NCBI GenBank assembly: GCA_019096065.1
Contig: JAGUCH010000003.1
Span: 5,208,001-5,272,000, forward strand
Direction of reading: 5' to 3'
From: Paracyclopina nana
Lineage: Eukaryota > Arthropoda > Copepoda > Cyclopoida > Cyclopettidae
Length of the DNA stretch: 64,000 nt
Made by a program: the position numbers and the translations under genes. Positions 46,483 through 58,655 of this stretch are shown piece by piece. The notes beneath the pieces were generated by a model, which saw only the letters and a list, made by a program, of their open reading frames with translations, searched no databases and had not been told where the DNA came from. How positions within the stretch are numbered: position 1 is the first letter of the stretch; the number at the start of each line of letters is the position of its first letter.

Positions 46483-48119
46483 TTAATAATTATGCAAGTG
46501 CAATAAATGCACTCCTTCAGCGCAAGTCACAGCAACGTTCACGAGTCCCTCGGTGACTCCGGGTCCAATATCAACATGGACGATTGGCTCGTTTGCCACT
46601 CCTAAGCATTGATCAGGTCGATCATAATCAAGGGTCATCAAGTCAATGGGATCAACGGTAAAATAGACTAGGATAGTTCCGGCAGAAAAGCCCAACACAA
46701 GCACATTAGCATAGTACATCACAGCCGTGATTTTTTCACGCTTCCTCGTGGTCACTTGACAGCGTCTGTAGAAATTGCCATCAATGCTCAGTAGGAGGAG
46801 CCGGTTGGTGGTCAGGATGGCAAACACGTTATCATGAAACAGCCTTGACCATAGCGTAGAGGCTACAAGATCCAGAGAATATTGGTATTTTTCCGGGACT
46901 CGACCGAGACATGCAAAAAGGTCATCCTCGGGCAACCTCTGCATGGTTATACGTTTCGATCTCAGATGATTGCCACTTCCAATAATCACGAGATTCTTTC
47001 CATCATCATCACTTTGCCTGGGTCTGACAAGTGTCATGCCTTTTCGAGATAATGACGAAGGCTTCCACGACTGAGATTCATGCATCGTTTCAGGAAATCC
47101 ATATCTTGTCATGACGACAAATTTCTGCAGCCAAAAAGCCATCTTGTTGGGCCAAAGGTTGCCAAATAGCAGAAAAGTGTTGGGACCACAGAAGGTTTGC
47201 CTATGAATTAGTCGAGGAAGTTTCCAGGGTGTTTTTTCAAAGTGATCAGGCACTACCACATCCCATAATGATATGGTATTATCGCGACTAAAAGTTGCCA
47301 GTGAGTTACCCATGAGGCTGAGCGAAATCCAACGTTCATTGTGCTCCTCAAGGAAAATGCTTTCACTCAGTCCTTTGACTTCTCCTGTCTTGGGACACAT
47401 AAAAGACAGCCCCAGTCCACGTGCACAAACTTTGCCCTTTTGGCAAGCGGCTACCAAAAAGTGGTCCCTCGAAAACATCTTCAAATCCCCTTCTTTTTCT
47501 GAACTTAGTCGGTAAGGCCCATTATGATAAACGTCACCAGTCACAATATCCGACACTGGATTGCTGAATACGTTGCCAATGAAGTCGATAAAATCAAAGC
47601 CTTTTTCTTGCGTCCACAAGCAAATGAGACCGCTAAAATGGCCGGTTATGAGAAAGTCCCCGCAAACTTTGGTCACAGTGACGGGATCATCGTCTTCCGC
47701 GTTGGTATCAATCACAGTTTCGATACATCTTGTCCAGCTTTGACCATCATTCAAAACTTGGTGATTTCTAATGTTGAAATTAAAAACTGTGTCATTGTGT
47801 ACAAACTATACAGTAAGTCAACTTACATGAATATTGTCCTCCAATTGACCCAATCCAAATCAGGAGGCTTGACATAGTCAGGAAGGTGCATTTGCAACTT
47901 TGGTGGATGAGAGCATTGCAAATACTCGATCAAGCAGTTAGTTGGGATGGTCTCCAGGCAAAGTTGCTGCCACTTTTCATTTGAAAATCGCACCACCACA
48001 TATTCGCAAACGAGTTTCCAATGCTTGCAAACTTGTTTCGCGCGCAGAAAAGATTTCCCATCGAGGTGATCTAATATTTTTTCAAGGATTTCCACTGGAA
48101 GCTGACTTGCGATCGACAT
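46483..48119 (-). CDS. F-box protein with WD/propeller-like region
   Basis: Two exons (48119-47827, 47767-46483) give 525 residues. The F-box lies at about residues 6-45 (LPVEILEKILDHLDGKSFLRAKQVCKHW), followed by a beta-rich stretch with WD-like blades (GDFLITGHFSGLICLWTQEK; GNSLATFSRDNTISLWDVV). F-box/WD proteins bring substrates to SCF ubiquitin ligases. The blades are weakly conserved and I cannot assign an orthologue. The gene ends 75 bases upstream of the GCL start codon on the same strand, so the two may be closely coupled. Confidence 0.75.
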
Positions 48120-48753
48120 GATTAGTTGATAGCGTGCAGACAAAGCTACGACTGAGCTATGTGAAGCCCTTTCTTCAATACGAAGAATGTCATGCTAAAA
48201 CTATGACATTTCGTAGTCGAGTTAATAAGTGAAGTGAATAACGCTTTGGTTGATTACAAGCTGTTGTTAGCTTTTGTGACGGATCGAATTATGCCCAATC
48301 TCTATTTTTTAAAGCTATTTTTCATTAATTCCGTGAATATTTTGTTGAAAGCGAAAACATTCATAGATTTCTATTTCTAAGAGTCACAATTTAACTATCA
48401 AGGCTAAATCGCATCTTTAAAGACTACTCGAAAAATTAGTTGAAAATGATTATAAAATAAATGGAAATACCAGCTCACTCTCCTTCAAACTTGACAAGAT
48501 CCAGATTGGGTAAGGATTTTTTAGGCATTTCTTTACTGTGTCCAATGCGATTGGTGCTCGAAATAAATTATTTTTACGCATTTACTGCAATCGAGAAATG
48601 ACAAAAACTCAACTATCTCTGTTTTTTTCTGCATTCTTCTGATAAAACAGAAACCATCTCAATAATTTAGGAATGTTTGCTCAATTACGGTCGGGTTACT
48701 TTACGATACTTTGTTTTGAATTCAATAACATCAACACGTGAAACTTGCTGAAG
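48120..48753. promoter_or_regulatory. Divergent promoter between F-box gene and RRS1
   Basis: About 630 AT-rich bases between two outward-facing start codons. No clear TATA box or other strong motif was found. Confidence 0.4.
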
Positions 48754-50024
48754 ATGACTGCAAATAAGGTTCTCACCGCAGATCAGGTCTTGGCCTTGGC
48801 AGACAAGACAAATAAGCAAAACATAGCTACGACTGTGGTTGAACGGCCCCTAGATCAGGAAAATGATCTTGGAAACCTTCTTGGTGTCGAAATTAATGAG
48901 TTCACCTTTGATCCAAAAACTCAGGAAGAGGAGTTGAAAAAGATTGCACGAGACAATTGTCAGCTCCTTTTGAATGGCATTTGGCAACTTCCATCAGAAA
49001 AAGTGGAAGAGGCAATTGTAGCAGTTTTACCTCCCCCAACTACGAAAATTCCCAGGGAGAAACCCGCTCCTAAACCTAAACCTCTGACAAAGTGGGAGCA
49101 ATATGCCAAAGAAAAGGGCATAGTGAAGCAAAAGAAAACTCGCATGGTTTGGGATGACATTGTGAAAGAATGGGTGCCAAGGTTTGGCTACAAAAAGGCT
49201 AAGGCTGAGGCAGAGAAAAATTGGGTTATGGAATATAAGGTAAGCGTTTGCAGCATTGCAATAAACAATATGCGACTTGTCTTAACCGCTATTTATTTTT
49301 AAAGGAAGGGCAAGATCAAGATCCATTTGAAAAAGCCATAGAAGAGAAGAGAGAAAGAGTGGCCAAAAATGAGCTTCAGAGGCTCAGAAATATTGCTAGG
49401 GCCAAGAACACCAAGGTGCCTGGTGTTGGCCTGACTCCTACCACTTCGGTAGAGCCGCAAACCTCTGGTGACTTAAAAAAGGCATCTGAAATCGCAAAGA
49501 AGTCAACAGCTTCATTGGGAAAGTTCCAGGAGAACTTGCCCAAATCTCTCGAAAAGAACGTCAAAGCGCCTAGGGGTAAAAAGCGAAAATTCGACCCCCT
49601 TGTTGGCGATGCCAATGAAGAGAAAGCAAAAAATCTGAAGGTATTGGAGCAGATTACTTCAAAGCAACCAAAACTTGATGTATCCAAGAGCGTTGGGCGT
49701 CAAATCAATGAGGAGGAAAACTCTCGCGCTGAGGAGAAGCGTTCTGGAAAGAACAAGGCTGGTGGAAATAAAAAGGGGGGTAAAGGCCAAAAGAGGAGTA
49801 GCTTTGGGTCTAAGAGAGGCAGTTCCAGAGGAGGAAGTTCCAGAGGAGGAAGTTCCAGGGGAGGAAGCTCCAGAGGTGGTAGTTCCAGAGGAGGTGGAAG
49901 GGGCATGTCACGCGGTGGTGGCTCTCGGGGTGGCTCACGTGGAGGTATGAGCAGAGGCGGAGGCCGAGGAGGTGGAGGCCGCGGTGGGCGAGGAGGCGGT
50001 AGCAGTCGAGGAAGAGGAAAATAA
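48754..50024 (+). CDS. RRS1: Ribosome biogenesis regulator RRS1 with RGG tail
   Basis: Two exons (48754-49239, 49305-50024) give 401 residues. The RRS1 core is clear: DLGNLLGVEINEF, NCQLLLNGIWQLPSE, LPPPTTKIPREKPAPKPKPLTKWEQYAKEKGI, KTRMVWDDIVKEWVPRFGY, DQDPFEKAIEEKRERVAKNE. RRS1 with RPF2 brings 5S RNP to the 60S pre-ribosome in the nucleolus. The last 75 residues are an SSRGG/SRGG/GRGG array (GAR-like), stronger than I would expect for this family and likely to bind RNA and concentrate in the nucleolus. Confidence 0.93.
49821..49895. repeat. 15-bp coding tandem repeat (SSRGG)x5
   Basis: Five in-frame copies of AGTTCCAGAGGAGGA with one to three substitutions encode the SSRGG array of the RRS1 tail. 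Length changes here would keep the frame. Confidence 0.9.
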
Positions 50025-50207
50025 GAGAATTGATGTCACCACACCTTGTTAGAGGAATAAAAGCCCTTTTCTTAATCATACCAATAGAGTGTTGAGTAAC
50101 GCGTGCCAAATACTCCAACGAGCTCATTTCATATTTTGGCTCCTTTTATCTATATAGTAATGATAGCTGCCCCTTCAGTAAATCTTTTGCGGTCACTCAA
50201 GAAAGGC

Positions 50208-50634
50208 ATGAAGCATTTGCTTATTTTCGCTCTGGTTGCCTGCCTTGCTTTGTATACCAAAGGCCAGGAGGAACCCCCGAGAGTTCTACCTGTGCCCTCA
50301 TATCCCTCAATTATGGACCTGTATGCTGCATCAATGCAAAATATTCGAGCTCTTCCTGATCAGCAAGCATTGGCAGATGACCAAATTGGGCCAAGTTTTC
50401 CTTATCACAGGGGGAGCAGAACCCCCAAGCAATCTTACATGGATAAAAAGAACGACGAGCTTTCAAGATTAGCCATGAGGATTTTAAAGAGATCAAGAGA
50501 TTGGGAGAGTCAAGCATTCAGCAAGCCCATCATTAATTTCGCCAGGTACTTATTTCAGTTGCCATGCTACACTTGGTGGTCAAATTGGTAAAAAAGTTAA
50601 AAAAAAAACATATATTTCTTTCAGAGTGCTGTGA
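50208..50634 (+). CDS. Small secreted precursor (115 aa), possible neuropeptide
   Basis: Exon 1 (50208-50545) and a short exon 2 (50625-50634) join in phase to end ...INFARVL. A signal peptide (MKHLLIFALVACLALYTKG) opens it. The rest has no Cys and carries dibasic sites KK and KR (MDKKNDELSRLAMRILKRSRDWES), so it could be cut into peptides such as NDELSRLAMRIL and a C-terminal 22-residue piece. No amidation Gly precedes the dibasic sites. I do not recognise a family; a secreted factor without processing is equally possible. Confidence 0.55.
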
Positions 50635-51424
50635 AGGGTTAATCCTGGAGGAAAGCACGATATGTTCCACCATTTGTCGCTGAAGGGGAGATTATAAGCA
50701 GCAAGAGAGGATACTTTAAATATGACCTACATACGAGCCCTCAAATATATGCCAATTTTGCAATTGTCCTCTAAAAGCATATGATTAATATAGTAAAAAT
50801 ATAACATCTTGCAGGCACCAAAGTAGGAAAACTAACAGACCCAGGCTCTGCCAGTAAAAGCAACTTTTTGGTAAAGGCACATAAATTGGCACTGAAATAA
50901 ATGGCACAAATATATTGATGCTTCAATGCAACAATAAGCAGAATAGGCACAAAAAGTGTCTTAAATGAAATCTGATTTTTGTATTTTTCAAGCAATGATC
51001 AAGACTTCAACCCAACCTAACTAATTTACCTCACCCCCTGTTCTTACTACTAACTGCAAAGCCAGCCCACTAAAATAATGAAAGCATATATAACGTAAAA
51101 ACGGTGGAATGAAAGCAGGCAGAAGTTACAAGAAGCGTGCGTATACTGGCTAATTGTTCATGCCTATTGGCTGATTGGACAAATGCTAGATTAATGAGTC
51201 GATCGGACTTACTTTAAATTTAAAGGCTAGGCCTGGTTCAACAGAGTAAACTGCATGGTTTTTTGCCTTGCATTTTTAGCTAATTTTAATGTTATGGGAA
51301 GCCATAGGCCAGGATTTTTAAATCACTACCAAATGAACCCTAAGAACATAAGCTTTCAGAAAATATATAATTTTTGATGTTGTAAAGAGTTTGGGTTGAG
51401 ACCTTCTTCAAGTCACCATGTGCT

Positions 51425-51620
51425 ATCACTTCTGAGTGAACTGAGTCAACTGAGTAGTGACTACTTACCCAAGTAACCCAACCCAACTGGCTACTTTACC
51501 CAACCCTACTTACTACTGGCTCAACCCTACTGACAACTCAACTCAACCCAACTGACTACTGGCTCAACCTAGCTGACTACTTACACGGCACAGCTGAGTA
51601 CTTAACCCAACCCAACTAGA
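51425..51620. repeat. Degenerate tandem repeat rich in CAACCCAACT
   Basis: Repeats of ACTACT, CAACCC and CAACTGACTACTGGCT in variable spacing over about 200 bases. It is not an arthropod telomere repeat (TTAGG). Confidence 0.7.
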
Positions 51621-51663
51621 GCACTGTATTTTGATGAGTCGAACGTTCTCAAATCTCAGTTCA

Positions 51664-51885
51664 CAAAAACAGCCTAAACTAGGTGACCGGCCGGCCTACG
51701 GTAGCACGACAACTGCCCAGTTTTGTTCCACCGTTTTTTATGTCAGGTTGTGCAATTTTTTATTCGCAATTTGGTTATTGTATCGAGAAACCATGAACAC
51801 CTCAAATTTTCGTTCCGATCGGAGCTGTAGTTTGAGCTGTACCTTAGTAAATTTGTCGCAAAAAAAGTTCAGCTGTTGTTGAGAA
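51664..51885 (-). repeat. Interspersed repeat copy (partner of 17211-17418)
   Basis: The reverse complement aligns end to end with 17211-17418, with small gaps. Contains GGCCGGCCTACGGTAGCAC and CATGAACACCTCAAATTTTC as shared blocks. Non-coding. Confidence 0.65.
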
Positions 51886-52451
51886 CGAGATACTCTCATC
51901 AAAATTCAGTGCTCTTAACCCAACTAACTACCGTATCCGCGTTAAGTCCGTTCGAGCATAGATACGCGCAAAATTGAGTCTCCCATTTTTGCTCTTTCTA
52001 AAAATCAAAAAAGTTCGATCCATTTGAAAATAAGGGTCAGTGAGTGCACCTACAAAAATTACGGAATAGTAGAATTACAATATTTGCGAATTTCATGTCT
52101 CGGAAGAAAAAACTTTTTGACATTTTTTCTTTGAAATTGTACTATAATATTAAAATTAGCACAAAATGCAAGGCAAAAACCATGCAGCCCGAGCTTACTC
52201 TGTTGAACCAGGCCTAGCCTTAAAAATGATATGTTGCCTGAATAAACAAAAGCAAATCTTCAAAAAAGTAGGGGAATTTGCTAATATGGCTGACTTTATC
52301 ATTGAAACGTTTGCTAAAAAATTCGATGAATATCATTATTTCATCAACTAAAAAAAGTGCCTTTTTTCTGATACAGGCATTTCGTGGCTATTTTGGAAAC
52401 CCGCTACAAACCACTTAAATTCTCTGGTCACACTGTCCAAAAGCCAAAAAG

Positions 52452-52742
52452 TAGTGATGGAACGAGCCGAAAATTTTCAGTTTGATCAAGCTTCAAGCTT
52501 TTAGAAATGTGTTCGAGCGATCCCAAGCTTTTGAAAATAATTATCAAGCTTTTTCAAGCTCAAAATTTCACATCTCGTGTCTTGAAATTTTTTGTGTCAA
52601 GCTTTTTCAAGCTTTGCATTTCTTGGGCTTCAAGCTTTTCAAAATTTGGTATTTTGAGCGATCCCAAGCTTTTTGCTTATGTAGCTCAAGCTGGGTTTTA
52701 GTTTCAAGCTTTCAAGCCAAGCTGAAACTCGTTCCATCACTA
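52452..52742. mobile_element. hAT-type MITE of the TCAAGCTTT family
   Basis: Terminal inverted repeats TAGTGATGGAACGAG / CTCGTTCCATCACTA bound 291 bases, with an 8-bp target duplication CCAAAAAG/CCAAATAG (one mismatch). The interior is filled with about fifteen TCAAGCTT-type motifs plus two GAGCGATCCCAAGCTTTT blocks. No coding capacity. The element ends 56 bases before the DDX1 start codon. Confidence 0.85.
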
Positions 52743-52798
52743 CCAAATAGTAAACAAACTTTTTCCGGCACAGTTTGTTGAAAAAGTGAAGTAACAAA

Positions 52799-55507
52799 AT
52801 GACAGCTTTCGAAGGTAAGAAAACATGAGGCTTAATCATAGCAGTGAAACTTTTTGTGTCATGGTTTCAGAATTTGGGGTGTTGCCAGAAATCTCTAAGG
52901 CGATTGAAGATATGGAGTGGATGTGAGTTACCTGAGTTTTTATGCAGAGTATTCATTGTAAGAATGATATCCTAGGCTTCCTACGGATGTTCAAGCAGAA
53001 GCAATACCATTGATTTTGGGTGGAGGAGATGTCTTAATGGCAGCTGAAACTGGGTCCGGAAAAACTGGAGCATTTTGCTTGCCAGTTTTACAAATCACTT
53101 GGGAATCTCTCAAAGATCTTCAAGGGAAAACAGCTAAAAAAGGGTCATCACCTTCAGAACATTCTGATGATGGCTGGAAAATGTCTGTTCAAGACAGGGG
53201 CGAAGCTATAGCCATTGCTCCGGATGGTCTTCGAGTCCAGAGTAGGCATCAAGCCCAATGGTGAATAGGAAGAACAGGCATAAGTAATTGACATGAGTAA
53301 CTGTCTCATTTGTGATAAAGGCATGGATGTCGAGCTGTTAAAGGGGTTGCAAACGAAGGCATGTATTATTATGAAGCCTTAGTTTCTGATGAAGGCCTTT
53401 GCAGGGTTGGTTTCTCTACCCTTTCTGCCTCACTTGATCTTGGAACATGTCCTTATGGATACGGTTTTGGCGGAACTGGAAAAAAGTCAAATAATAAACA
53501 GTTTGACGATTATAGCGAGGCTTTTGGTAAAGGAGATGCCATTGGATGTTACTTAGATCTTAACAATCTTGAGATATCTTACACCAAAAATGGACAAGAT
53601 CTTGGGTTGGCATTTACAATTCCCAAGCCTCAAATGAATCAACCGTTTTTCCCTTCAGTTGTTTTAAAGGTGAAAAGCTGTTTTGAATTATGTTGCTCTA
53701 CTAGAATTTTAGGCAGTTTTTAAAAATAGAATGCTGAGATGATCTTCAATTTTGGGGACCAGCCCTGGAAGTTCCCTCCCATTGTTGATGGATTTGTAGG
53801 CTTTTCAAAAGCTAATGAGAAGAATGTTATGCCAAATACCAAAGGTGGGCAAGCTCATGAGCGCAAAATCATCAACAATGCTCCGCAAGCTTTAATCATT
53901 GAGGTAAGCTCTCATTGACAAAAGACGATATCTTTATAATATTTTGCTCAAAGCCTTCAAGAGAACTGGCCCAGCAAACCTGTGATCAAATCAGGCTTTT
54001 TAAAAAACACTTGGGAGCTCCAAATGTACGTGAGCTCCTGGTAGTTGGTGGTGTGAAAGGTGATGACCAAAAACGTGCACTGGCTGCAGGAGTTGACATT
54101 GTAGTGGCAACTCCTGGTCGTTTGGAAGATCTCATCAACAACCAGTCCCTTTCCTTGACACAATGTCGATTTTTCATTCTTGATGAAGCGGACGCATTGT
54201 TGAAATCAGGCTATGGGTCTTTGATTAATAGATTACATGGCAAAATCCCCAAAATGACCTCAGATGGGACAAGGCTTCAAATGATTGTTTGCTCAGCCAC
54301 TCTTCATGACTTAGAGGTAATCTTTCAAACAATTGCTGGATATGCCTTTAAATTCTTTTTCTTATACAGGTCAAGAAATTAGCGGATCGACTGATGCATT
54401 TTCCAACTTGGGTGGATCTGAAGGGCGAAGATTCTGTTCCTGAAACTGTACACCATGTGGTCGTTCCTGTTGACCCCAGAGTTGACAAAAGCTGGGCTTA
54501 CATGAAAAAGGCTATTACCACTGATGGAGTCCATGCCAAAGACAGAATTGGACTTCAATTTGAAAATGAGGGTAATAAAACCTATTATCCGAGTAATTCC
54601 TCATTTCTCACTGAAACATATTTAAAACTTTCAGAGACATGGTCAGAGGCAGTAAAACTGCTCAAGGGAGAGTATTGCATAAGAGCCATTTGTGAGCTCA
54701 ATATCGACCATGGAATGATATTCTGCCGCACCAAGTTAGACTGTGATAATTTGGAGGCTTTCTTTAACGCTGTGGATAAGCATGAATTTTCTTCTGTTTG
54801 TCTCCATGGTGATAGACAGGCACAAGAGCGTAAGAAGAATCTTGAGCTTTTCAAGGCCAAAAAGGTTAAATTCCTTATATGCACTGATGTTGGTAAGTGA
54901 GGTAAAGATTGGATCTAGGAAGCAAATATCTTCAAAGTTTTTTTCTAGCTGCAAGAGGACTTGATGTAAAGGGCCTTCCATTTATGATAAATATGACCTT
55001 ACCAGATGACAAGTCAAACTATTTGCATCGCATTGGTCGAGTTGGAAGAGCTGAGCGAATGGGCCTGGCCATTTCATTTGTTGCTTCCAATCCTGAAAAG
55101 GTCTGGTTTCATGGAGAATGGTGCAAATCTCGTGGGCGTAATTGCTTCAACACTGCATTAACTGATTTTGGAGGTTGCTGTATCATGTACGATGAGAAAA
55201 AGTTACTTGCTGATATTGAAGAGCACTTGGGAGTTACAATTCAAGAGATTTCTACAAATATGAAGGTGACATGAGCAATAATTAAAGGCATTTAAAAGAT
55301 GAAGGGCAATTGTTTGCGCAGGTTGAAGCCAACGAATTTGATGGAAAAGTAATTTATGGTGAAAAAAAGAAGGAAAACATGGTGACATGTGAAGGCCATG
55401 CTAAGCAACTGAAAAAGTCACTGGAAGTGCTCGCTAATCTTGAAACAGATGCACAAAGGCTTTTCTTGAAAACATTTTATGGTAAATCTTCTGCTACCCA
55501 GCAATAA
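52799..55507 (+). CDS. DDX1: ATP-dependent RNA helicase DDX1
   Basis: Nine exons (52799-52814, 52871-52922, 52976-53260, 53321-53669, 53730-53903, 53954-54316, 54370-54892, 54949-55265, 55322-55507) give 754 residues (human 740). Motif I AETGSGKT is at about 46-53. The DDX1-specific SPRY domain is inserted between motifs I and Ia, about 118-285 ([45 protein letters not shown]). PSRELAQQ is motif Ia, DEAD lies at 369-372, then SAT, and HRIGRVGR is motif VI. DDX1 acts in the tRNA ligase complex, mRNA 3'-end processing and R-loop/DSB repair. All motifs are intact. Confidence 0.97.
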
Positions 55508-56329
55508 ATTCCTATGGGATTCATACTATGTTTTGTAAATTCAATTTTTAGTTTTAAAACTTAATAGTCAAGCTTTGGAATTAAAATGATATGTCAATGT
55601 AAAAAACCAAATAGTAACTTCTTAATACTATTTCAAAAATATGCAAGCAACTTTTAAAATGAGCAAAGTGAAGTGACAGTTACAGCCTAGCTTATGAGTA
55701 GTTACTAGTGAGTGACCAATCAGAAGCTCTCGCATGGATTTACGTAACAAATAAAATCTCGTCAACCAGGCGTGCGTTAAAGGAGGAGAGCTAAGAGAAT
55801 TAAGGCAAATTCTCTCAACGTTCCCGTAGTTTGCAAGTCAACTCAAAATGAGGCAAAGCTAACCTTTGCGATTTTATATTCAGCTTAAACTTGCCAACTT
55901 CGACATTAATTGTTCTTTGAAACGATCGTCGAGTCATGTTTACAAGCACGCGGACTTTGCAATTGACACAATTTCGACCTAAAGAAAGTGAAAAGCGGAC
56001 TCATTTTTTTCTGTAATCGAGCTAACGTAAAAAAGGCAGCACTTAAGAAAAATATGCAATTTAATCTGTTTAAAGTCATCCATCTTTGCAAATTCACGAT
56101 TAAAGTACCCGAAGAAAAACCAATCAAATCAAACTTATCCAAAAACCAACTTAATTTTGCCTTAATTAATTTGTGAAATCGATAAAATTGTTGTGTTTGG
56201 TCTTTTTCCGATGCACCAACTCAAAATCTTGTTACAACTTGAGTTCTGAATCACTTGATTTCGTTTTGTCCTGGTCTCTTTGAAGGCTAAGTGAGTGGGA
56301 ATTAAGACAGCACAGAGTTTTTCGTCAAA
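55508..56329. other. Intergenic between DDX1 and PPM1D
   Basis: Holds the DDX1 3' UTR and the PPM1D promoter; AT-rich, no other gene seen. Small open frames near 55906-56176 overlap on both strands and have no recognisable content. Confidence 0.5.
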
Positions 56330-58408
56330 ATGGCGCCTTCAATCGGCCTTAACTTGCGGGTAACGGGATATTGCAACCAAGGGGGCCGAAAATACATGGA
56401 GGATGTGTTCAGCGTCGCCTACCAACAAACCGAGGACGAAAAAGACTTGGAATACGCTTATTTTGGCATATTTGATGGCCATGGAGGCCGCGAGGCCGCC
56501 GTTTTCGCAAAGGAACATTTGATGGACCACATAGTGCGTCAAAAAGGATTTTGGTCCGACGATGACGAACTCATTCTAAAAGCTATCCATGAAGGCTTTA
56601 TTCAGACGCATCATACAATGTGGAAAGAATTAGGTAATTTTCAAAGTTATTTGTCGTCTAGCCTTTCTTCACTGCTTCTTTTTTAAACAGACAAATGGCC
56701 TCGAACAGCCTCCGGGCTGCCAAGCACAGCAGGAACGACTGCTAGCATAGCCTTTATTCGCAGAGGCAAGATTTACATCGGCCATGTCGGCGATTCTGCC
56801 ATTGTTTTGGGGGTGCAAGACCCCAACGATCCAAACAAATGGGAATCGCAGTGCTTGACGCGTGATCATAAGCCAGAGTCAAGTGAGGAGACTCAGCGGA
56901 TCCAAAAGTGTGGCGGAAAAGTTGTGAGCAAAAGTGGTGTGCATAGGGTGGTCTGGAATCGGCCCAAAATTGGCCACAAAGGACCTGTGAGAAGATCAAC
57001 TCACATTGACGAGATCCCTTTTCTTGCTGTAGCAAGATCATTGGGTATGAAAGAAGCAATTTTTAGCTGTATAAAATTGGTTTTATTTTCCTATTTGTTT
57101 TTAGGGGATCTTTGGAGCTATAACTCAGAAGAAGATGCTTTTGTGGTCTCACCCGAGCCTGACACCTATGTCTACCCAATAGACATAAACAAGCATAGGT
57201 GTCTGATCCTTGGAACTGATGGATGCTGGAACATGCTCTCCCCACAACAGGTATCAATATAACCTTTTCAATTTTTTGTGTGTTGGACTCATCAGTCATT
57301 TATTCCTTAGGCAGTGCAATATGTTTGTTGCGTTGAAAAGTCTAATGAGCAGCATATGCTGAACCCTTCAGGAGGCCATCAGTGGATTAACCCGTCCAAA
57401 AATCTGGTTGACAAGGCGATTGAGAGGTGGACCTCAAACAATCTCCGGGCTGATAATACCAGTGTTGTGACGGTGATGCTAGATCCTCCAGGACCTCCAA
57501 GAGCTCAAGTACTGAAAAAGCAACGCGAAGAGTTGTCCTCCTCCTTGAATGCTGAGCGAGGCTCAATGGCTTTGGTCACCAATCGAGAACAGCCTCCAAA
57601 TCCACCTGCCTTGTCTATAATTTCTCGCTTTCCGAATGCAGCCAACCTCAAAGAGAGAAACCTAGCTGAGTCGTCCTCGGCAACCGCAGCTTCAGCCAAC
57701 AGCAAAGTCTTGAACGACTTGACTAGCTCAAAATCAAGCCAAGTGTGTCGGCTGTCAACGTCGTCAAAAGTGCTTAACAAAAATAGTGACTCGGTGAGTC
57801 AGGGTGAGCCTAGCAACACAACGTCAACTGTGTCCATAAACCGGGATGAAATTCAGTGCAATGAGGTCAGTTCGTCAGAAGGCGACGAGTTGACCAGAAG
57901 AAAACCTGAAACGCCCAGGCTGAGCAGGGAGTTGAGTGCTTTGCAAATAGAAGGCGACAGTCACAACAGAGGCCGTACAAGATCGGCCTCTGACTCGAAT
58001 AGTGACACTGAAAATGAAGCCCCTGGGGGTGTGCAAAGGAAGAAGACTTTGCGTGAGAGGCTCGCGAGGAAAAAGATGGAACTGACTGAGGACGCAGTTG
58101 TGATCCAACAGAAATTGCTCAAAAATCCAAGGTTCTTGAGGTCGAAAGAGGCCAAGGTGAAAAAGTCTGCTTCGATGGCCTTCCATGCGGCAGGCTGCTC
58201 CTCCGCTGCCAGTCCCACCACTGTGATGTCTTTACGGCCGAGGTCGTCCCATCTCGTCACTCCTGAGGGAAGTCGAAAGCGGAAGCAGGAAAGTGTGCTG
58301 GAGAAAAGTACCAAAAGCCCAAGGATGGCAACAGCGGCAGTTGTGAGTTCTAAGCCAGTGATGACAAGGTCCAGAACTGCTCGTGTGTTACACTTGAAGA
58401 AGTCCTAA
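56330..58408 (+). CDS. PPM1D: PP2C-family phosphatase PPM1D (Wip1)-like
   Basis: Four exons (56330-56633, 56691-57044, 57105-57250, 57311-58408) give 633 residues. The PP2C core carries [99 protein letters not shown] and RADNTS, with metal-binding Asp residues kept. RRST.[17 protein letters not shown] is diagnostic of PPM1D, which removes phosphates placed by ATM/ATR and p38 to end DNA-damage signalling. The C-terminal 300 residues are disordered, Ser-rich and basic, with probable nuclear signals (SRKRKQE), unlike vertebrate tails. Confidence 0.93.
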
Positions 58409-58655
58409 ATTGGCAGTAGCGCAACGTAAGACCTTTTCCTACGTTTTTCATGGAATTTTTCGTTTCTACCCTGAAGAGAAATTGTTTTTGCCTTCTTGTT
58501 ACACCAAGCTATATTTTTGTGCTTTTCCTAGTTGTCTCATCACTTGATCTCAACGCACGCGTAGTCGTGCGGTGTTGAAGGTTTCAAAGCGAATCTTGCG
58601 AATAATGTAGAATGCATATGGAATATACAAAAAAAATTAAAAGAAACTTCGTTTA

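Larger units (their letters stand above)
50635..52451. other. Intergenic repeats between small peptide gene and DDX1
   Basis: Contains the CAACCCAACTGACTACT-rich array (51425-51620) and a dispersed repeat (51664-51885). The remainder is AT-rich, with no supported gene. Confidence 0.5.

Noticed and set aside
51425-51620. CAACCC-rich array considered as internal telomere sequence
   Set aside because: Units are not TTAGG/CCTAA and spacing is irregular; a degenerate minisatellite explains it.
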